Assembly (NCBI GenBank): GCA_023266155.1
Contig: JAHFRS010000030.1
Coordinates: 1 to 5,870, forward strand
Length of the DNA stretch: 5,870 nucleotides
Direction: 5' to 3'
DNA from: an archaeon
GTDB lineage: Archaea; Nanobdellota; Nanobdellia; Woesearchaeales; GW2011-AR9
Position 1 is the stretch's first letter. Each line of letters begins with the position of its first letter. Positions 3,601-5,870 of this stretch are shown here, one piece after another. Both the position numbers and the translations under genes were made by a program. The notes below the pieces were generated by a model, which made no database searches, was not told the origin of the DNA, and saw only the letters and a program-made list of their open reading frames with translations.

Positions 3601-5870
3601 GAAAGAAGTCACTTTTTCCGGCCTTCCTGGGGTTATTTATGATGTCAACGTAACGTGTATTGATAATCAAGGCAACATCAACAGTAAGGGAAAGAGATTG
3701 GTGTTTGATCAGGAGCAACGGATTGTGATTGTCCACCCGGAATTTGCTGGAACGATTGCGGCGCGGGAAATCAGCTTTCGTGCCACGACAGTTACGGGCT
3801 CTCAGTGTGAACTTTATCACCACGACGAAAAAGTTGCTGATTTCCTCACGGATGAAAATGGTAAAGTCCATGAAACTGCGGCCATTCCTGGATTTACCGA
3901 AGGCCGCTATGCTGGCGAGTATCAAATTATTTGTAAAGAATTATTGACCGACAAAAGTTATACAGATTATTTTGATTTTACCGTTGATTTTACTGGCCCG
4001 TCAACGCAAATCATCTTGAGGGAGGGGCCCACCAGAACGATCCGCCCAACGGGATTTGGCTGGGAAGAATTTTTTGTTTCAGCGGCGCAGGTTGATTTTG
4101 AATGTCACGCTGATGGATTTTCTTGTGATACAACGCACTACTGTCTCGGTGAAGATTGTGACTTTATTGCCAGTCCTGATTATCGGGACTATTCTGGCAC
4201 TATAACTGTTACCAATTCCACACAAATATGTTATTATTCCGTTGATGTTGGTGATACTCCGGTGTACTCTCCCCTTTGTGGGCAGGTGAACATTGTCGGT
4301 TATGGCATCCAGCTGGAACTGCCGCCATTACATTATTATCAGAATGAGCAGTGGGGCATCAGCAACCACCCCACCTTTGATTGGCGGTTCCTGACCAAAG
4401 TGCCAACCAAAGAATGCCGTTTTGATTTTATTCCTGGATTCTCCTACGATTCCGCACCACCATTTAAAATTCTGCACGCGGCTGATGAACACCACTACAG
4501 TGTTACGGGATTCCCCAGTGGCACGGGCGCATCACCATACCCTGATGCCGGCGGCGTTAAAACCCTGTACGTGAAGTGTCGCAATCTTAATGGTGATATC
4601 AGTCCAGAACAAAAAATGAATGTGGAATATGATCCCACGGCACCAAATATTATCGAAGCGAAAGCCGTTCCCCCGCTGCTGCTGGAAGGGATCAAAGTTG
4701 ACCTTGCTGTTCTTACTGATGACAAAACACTCTGTAAATATAGTGATTCCGGACAGCAAGATTACCTTACGATGAATCATGCTTTTCCCGGCGCCGAAGC
4801 GGAGGTTACGGGAGCAGATCCTGCGAGTATTAAAGTGTTGCAGGAACGTCATCTGACAGATTATTTTGTTAATTCTTTTATTGGCTTGACGAAAGAGTTT
4901 CGGCTCCTGACGATCTGCCGCAATGGCGCCGGCGATTTGTCGCAGCCGAAACAGATTAATTTTACTGTTGATTATACTCAGCTTGGCGGGATAACATCAG
5001 TCTGGCCTCACGGAGAAATTTTTGATTTCGCCAACATTTTGCTGACGCTGCATACCAGCAAAAGCGCGGCGTGCCAGTATGCAGAAAATGGCCAGTTCCT
5101 GCCTCTGAATCAGACGGGAGGTATCACTCATACTCAACATCTTACCAATACCACTGAAGGTTTCCATCAAGTTCCGGTGCGTTGTACGATGGGAGACCAT
5201 CTTGCCACGAGTGAAGCGACGTTTACTCTTGATCTTACTCCTCCCTCGATCAACAGCATCGATGATGGCAACGTTACCTGCGGCCAGAATATTAGTTTAT
5301 ATGTCTACACCAACGAGCAGAATATCAGTGCGTATCATTACGAAGTGTACGACCAGGGGGTGGATCAATCTATCCTCTCCAGCACCAATTTCAGCTCTAA
5401 TCGTGCAAGTCTTGTCCCCTTTCGCAGCACCAGCATCGTGAGCACCAGCAATACGTCCAATCTTACTACCGTTTCTTCCCGCAGCAATGTTCCCGCTGTC
5501 GGAACATTAATTTTCCGCGCGAGTATCGGACCACAGCAGCCACTGCAAATTTCTACGTCTGTTCTTAATGACAGCCATCGTTACATCACCAGAGTACGTG
5601 CCACCGATGTCGTGAATCATAACAGCACTTTTGTCAATAGCGATGGTGTCATTGTGGTCAATGCGACTCATCCCCGTTGCCGTGATGCTACTCCACCCAT
5701 CGTTACCGTCACCAGCAATTCTTCTTGCACCACCATTCTGGTTGAACTTCATGGTGAAGATGCGTTAGGCTTGCACAAAATAGGGTATGGATCAAATCCG
5801 ACAGCGGCTTCCTGTAATTCGACTCAGAACTATATCGGACAAAAAATACCTTTCTCACAAAGCAGTTATC
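521..5870 (+). CDS. Giant secreted Cys-rich multi-domain surface protein, N-terminal part (3' truncated)
   Basis: One uninterrupted frame of 1,783 codons runs from the ATG at 521 off the right edge. That ATG is the first in the frame after the upstream TAA, and the TATA box spacing supports it. Domains in order: signal peptide (1-31); 16-Cys head (36-176); three carboxypeptidase-regulatory-like domains (184-261, 267-346, about 350-437); a fibronectin III-like domain (about 450-538); a 30-Cys block (542-843) with a diverged duplication; then repeated beta-sandwich-type modules to the edge (847 onward), including one OmpL47-like module. The 70 cysteines group into even numbers per module, so an extracellular, disulfide-stabilised fold is likely. 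No protease, glycosidase or other catalytic motif is visible in this part. Family knowledge: such mosaics are typical of surface adhesins and stalk-like proteins of DPANN archaea and some candidate-phylum bacteria. Inference: a rod-like cell-surface protein for attachment. The anchor (C-terminal membrane helix or sorting signal) would lie outside the window. I am sure of the gene and only moderately sure of the role. Confidence 0.95.
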   Translation, partial: MVVTKRGLAVVVLAVLLPLLFLLFLLPQSQAQTAGCYVYSQASEDLYCIPGVSNSQAQEDCNSHRDCSLSQYFLPGSDCSSLPQCEEVTCSVDCQQHALGFCQRQNGVAVPSNQYDHYCAPGCCKLGTQFCQFGLNRYQCVDTAARYALPAPPSPPNSLFVNPPGMTLAVCNQQYCQVQITAGRMSGFVLDREAHPIIGAELVLEGTTQPSISSLADGSYNFPGLSPSTYLVTVRKNGYLPLSRSVSVTSGQALEQNFTLVATAGLADISGIITQQQTGDPLSGATISWRGLTTGQVFSDATGHYEIPDLSSGEYTLAVSKIGYALQEQTLMVANQNLLKDFSLSPAAQQSVTGTTWVDAVISNGLADPTEKQYGVKIYIDGQFRGYSQYPDGRFDISLPAGEHRFSASYLQYQLAERTFTISAGQPTSLGDLLLTTYVGECSEGQPGQTKNVQQFSLQHLPGEKVVRLDWVKPCPEVIGYHLTKNGELWKPFSPADNSFTDLDVEWGATYTYGIKAVYGGGQTRYSETENLQTITLGNAACEGRHHSHTGWENFCQIGALGIRKTVYTCNNQNQLVSSFNCAERDGSGESFFCAQTSETTAECQNAGTCNLYADPFGLYYTRNLCYGTAQAEEAENFCYFDSTHSIVNQCHSCADINSCFEYRSKDACTVNNCLGTPCQWIDAAANSEPLIDYHQLLPGLVSSETGQGYCVQQTYENDDKCSLCSRNANLFENYYCTADVCSGLGRCFADSQLSACDACGDTPSRDSNCYSYNTEQECAGASSVWKNAFGEIVKSDDRCSWDRCAWRGIANGFGSGSCVKDGDADSEDDCASFSTGTERFNCKLDVSPPKTSIVPSGIQVVSLVHPNITFIGDDSFHSSPAQNNVLGTLSYCVLSANLNAPAFCRSADFVNSEVSYPGRTKQELVTVNLLSSFQLQQQINGETYRLKYYSKDKYHNQEEIKESFVFIDNVAPQFDINQHTATLGDQTDLTVYLEGLNEPMGCTFALAGVLPRSAIQAQTLDRQQQQKEVTFSGLPGVIYDVNVTCIDNQGNINSKGKRLVFDQEQRIVIVHPEFAGTIAAREISFRATTVTGSQCELYHHDEKVADFLTDENGKVHETAAIPGFTEGRYAGEYQIICKELLTDKSYTDYFDFTVDFTGPSTQIILREGPTRTIRPTGFGWEEFFVSAAQVDFECHADGFSCDTTHYCLGEDCDFIASPDYRDYSGTITVTNSTQICYYSVDVGDTPVYSPLCGQVNIVGYGIQLELPPLHYYQNEQWGISNHPTFDWRFLTKVPTKECRFDFIPGFSYDSAPPFKILHAADEHHYSVTGFPSGTGASPYPDAGGVKTLYVKCRNLNGDISPEQKMNVEYDPTAPNIIEAKAVPPLLLEGIKVDLAVLTDDKTLCKYSDSGQQDYLTMNHAFPGAEAEVTGADPASIKVLQERHLTDYFVNSFIGLTKEFRLLTICRNGAGDLSQPKQINFTVDYTQLGGITSVWPHGEIFDFANILLTLHTSKSAACQYAENGQFLPLNQTGGITHTQHLTNTTEGFHQVPVRCTMGDHLATSEATFTLDLTPPSINSIDDGNVTCGQNISLYVYTNEQNISAYHYEVYDQGVDQSILSSTNFSSNRASLVPFRSTSIVSTSNTSNLTTVSSRSNVPAVGTLIFRASIGPQQPLQISTSVLNDSHRYITRVRATDVVNHNSTFVNSDGVIVVNATHPRCRDATPPIVTVTSNSSCTTILVELHGEDALGLHKIGYGSNPTAASCNSTQNYIGQKIPFSQSSY
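626..1048 (+). other. N-terminal 16-cysteine head domain (residues 36-176)
   Basis: Cysteines fall at residues 36, 48, 61, 67, 79, 85, 90, 94, 102, 119, 123, 124, 131, 140, 171 and 176. The sequence includes a C-A-P-G-C-C motif (119-124). A Pro-rich hinge (ALPAPPSPP, about 148-156) separates the first fourteen cysteines from the last pair. I recall similar 'C-x-x-G-C-C' heads in front of carboxypeptidase-regulatory-like domains in DPANN proteins, but know no named family. Its exposed N-terminal position would suit a ligand-binding tip, which is inference. Confidence 0.7.
1070..1303 (+). other. Carboxypeptidase-regulatory-like domain 1 (residues 184-261)
   Basis: The hallmark order is present: S-G-F-V at the start, PIIGAELVLEG, the D217-G218-S-Y220 turn, then the strand STYLVTVRKNGY (228-239) and a closing NFTLV strand. 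This is the seven-stranded transthyretin-like fold of the CarboxypepD_reg clan, a structural spacer domain on surface proteins. It contains no cysteine. Confidence 0.85.
1319..1558 (+). other. Carboxypeptidase-regulatory-like domain 2 (residues 267-346)
   Basis: This is a second copy of the same fold. It shows I-S-G-I-I at the start, D-P-L-S-G-A-T, the T302-G303-H-Y305 turn, and S-G-E-Y-T-L-A-V (312-319) ending in I-G-Y (322-324). It follows domain 1 after a five-residue linker. It contains no cysteine. Confidence 0.85.
1568..1831 (+). other. Diverged carboxypeptidase-regulatory/PEGA-like domain 3 (about residues 350-437)
   Basis: The same landmarks recur in weaker form: V-K-I-Y-I-D-G-Q, the D392-G393-R-F395 turn, and L-P-A-G-E-H-R-F (399-406) before a final beta strand near T-F-T-I-S-A-G-Q. 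The short IYIDG strand plus LPAGEH also resembles PEGA domains. The fold is likely a transthyretin- or Ig-like sandwich. The exact family is uncertain. Confidence 0.6.
1868..2134 (+). other. Fibronectin type III-like domain (about residues 450-538)
   Basis: The B-strand motif V-R-L-D-W (467-471) carries the core Trp. The tyrosine-corner strand T-Y-T-Y-G-I-K-A-V (510-518) is followed by a G-G-G-Q-T-R-Y-S-E turn and a final strand L-Q-T-I-T-L. Two cysteines at 442 (just before the domain) and 475 could pair. FN3 domains are common spacers or binding modules in secreted proteins. Confidence 0.7.
2435..2686 (+). repeat. Cys module copy 1 (residues 639-722)
   Basis: The nine cysteines are 639, 651, 654, 660, 669, 674, 679, 711 and 722. 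Landmarks are C-Y-F-D-S (639-643), C-x2-C (651/654), C-F-E-Y followed by eight-residue spacing to the next Cys (660/669), C-x4-C-x-W (674/679/W681), and G-Y-C-V (709-712) followed by an acidic D-D-K-C. Copy 2 has the same nine cysteines in the same order. Confidence 0.65.
2762..3013 (+). repeat. Cys module copy 2 (residues 748-831)
   Basis: The nine cysteines are 748, 757, 760, 770, 779, 800, 805, 819 and 831. The landmarks match copy 1: C-F-A-D-S (748-752), C-x2-C (757/760), C-Y-S-Y with C-x8-C (770/779), C-x4-C-x-W (800/805/W807), G-S-C-V (817-820), then D-G-D-A-D-S-E-D-D-C. That last acidic loop (D822, D824, D826, E828) resembles calcium-binding loops of thrombospondin type 3 or EF-hand type. 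This suggests calcium may stabilise this copy, which is inference. Confidence 0.65.
4079..4258 (+). other. OmpL47/CHB_HEX_C-like module with extra cysteines (residues 1187-1246)
   Basis: The order V-D-F-E-C ... F-S-C-D-T-T-H-Y-C ... Y-S-G-T-I-T-V ... C-Y-Y-S-V-D (1237-1242) matches the layout of OmpL47-type beta domains: L-T-C/A-x-D ... Y-Y-x-x-D ... Y-x-G-x-I/F ... Y-Y-S-V-D-x-A-G-N. The family's usual final A-G-N is replaced by V-G-D. Cysteines at 1195, 1202, 1208, 1213 and 1237, with 1253 just after, add up to three possible disulfides. It differs in type from its neighbours in the array. Confidence 0.6.
5249..5869 (+). other. Ser/Thr- and sequon-rich end of the visible protein (residues 1577-1783)
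   Basis: Eleven N-x-S/T sequons occur in about 200 residues, with Asn at 1584, 1590, 1601, 1623, 1644, 1647, 1683, 1701, 1714, 1733 and 1766. A Ser/Thr-dense stretch lies at about 1617-1655, including S-T-S-I-V-S-T-S-N-T-S. Cys1587 and Cys1720 bracket this module and may pair. The next module starts at D-A-T-P-P (1722-1726) and is cut by the edge. In archaea such sequons are AglB N-glycosylation sites, so this part may be heavily glycosylated. Confidence 0.55.

Larger units (their letters stand above)
3059..5869 (+). repeat. Array of beta-sandwich-type modules (residues 847-1783, runs off the window)
   Basis: About eight modules plus a partial one follow each other. Several open with a D-x-[TVS]-x-P linker: VSPPKTSI 847, DNVAPQFDI 969, DFTGPSTQI 1156, DPTAPNII 1371, DLTPPSI 1571, DATPPIVTV 1722. 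Five modules share one pattern: a first Cys often followed by an aromatic, then a strand ending V-x-C, then x-N-x-x-G or similar, then a strand leading to the next linker. These Cys pairs are 1003/1046, 1096/1138, 1299/1353, 1405/1466 and 1518/1555. The clearest is C-K-Y-S (1405-1408) paired with T-I-C-R-N-G-A-G (1464-1471). The pattern resembles Ig-like repeats of DPANN and candidate-phylum surface proteins. The array probably forms a long stalk. Confidence 0.7.

Noticed and set aside
3470..3925. Antisense open frame of 151 codons on the minus strand
   Set aside because: It lies wholly inside the giant plus-strand gene, whose frame shows clear protein domains here. The antisense translation has no recognisable domain and no promoter or ribosome binding site that I can see.
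5426..5450. Direct repeat AGCACCAGCA spaced 15 bases apart
   Set aside because: It encodes the Ser-Thr-Ser repeat of the Ser/Thr-rich stretch. Only two copies are present, in frame, so it is protein-level low complexity rather than a DNA element.
5486..5508. Inverted repeat AATGTTCC ... GGAACATT with a 7-base loop
   Set aside because: It is an 8-bp stem inside the coding sequence with no T-run or regulatory context. A stem of this size is not surprising by chance in a window of this length.

Overview
The window is almost entirely one gene. From an ATG at 521 the plus strand stays open, with no stop codon, to the right edge (1,783 complete codons). It encodes the N-terminal part of a giant secreted, cysteine-rich, multi-domain surface protein whose C-terminus lies outside the window. 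To its left, 2-451 is the 3' end of another plus-strand gene. It encodes the C-terminal tail of a probably membrane-anchored, His/Gln-rich protein that I do not recognise. No RNA genes, mobile elements or CRISPR arrays were seen.

Organism: most likely an archaeon, and by protein style a DPANN-type lineage (Woesearchaeota/Pacearchaeota-like). Two things support this. First, a TTTATAAA box at 486-493 lies where an archaeal TATA box would place transcription start only a few bases before the ATG, and there is no spaced Shine-Dalgarno sequence, so the mRNA looks leaderless. Second, the protein combines features I associate with giant DPANN surface proteins: carboxypeptidase-regulatory-like repeats, clustered-Cys modules, and Ig-like modules with a 'C-x-Y-S ... 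V-x-C-x-N-x-x-G' pattern. A CPR bacterium is the main alternative. The assignment is inference.

Layout of the giant protein (residues): signal peptide 1-31; Cys-rich head 36-176 (16 Cys); three Cys-free transthyretin-like carboxypeptidase-regulatory-type domains 184-437; one fibronectin III-like domain about 450-538; a 30-Cys block 542-843 containing a diverged duplication (639-722 and 748-831); then a run of beta-sandwich-type modules from 847 to the edge, several beginning with a D-x-[TVS]-x-P linker and most with one Cys pair. One module (1187-1246) is an OmpL47/CHB_HEX_C-like domain with extra cysteines. The last 200 residues are rich in Ser/Thr and N-glycosylation sequons.

All 70 cysteines fall into even-numbered groups by module, which suggests a fully disulfide-bonded extracellular fibre or adhesin. 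No catalytic domain is visible. A role in attachment to a host or neighbouring cell is plausible but is inference from architecture alone.
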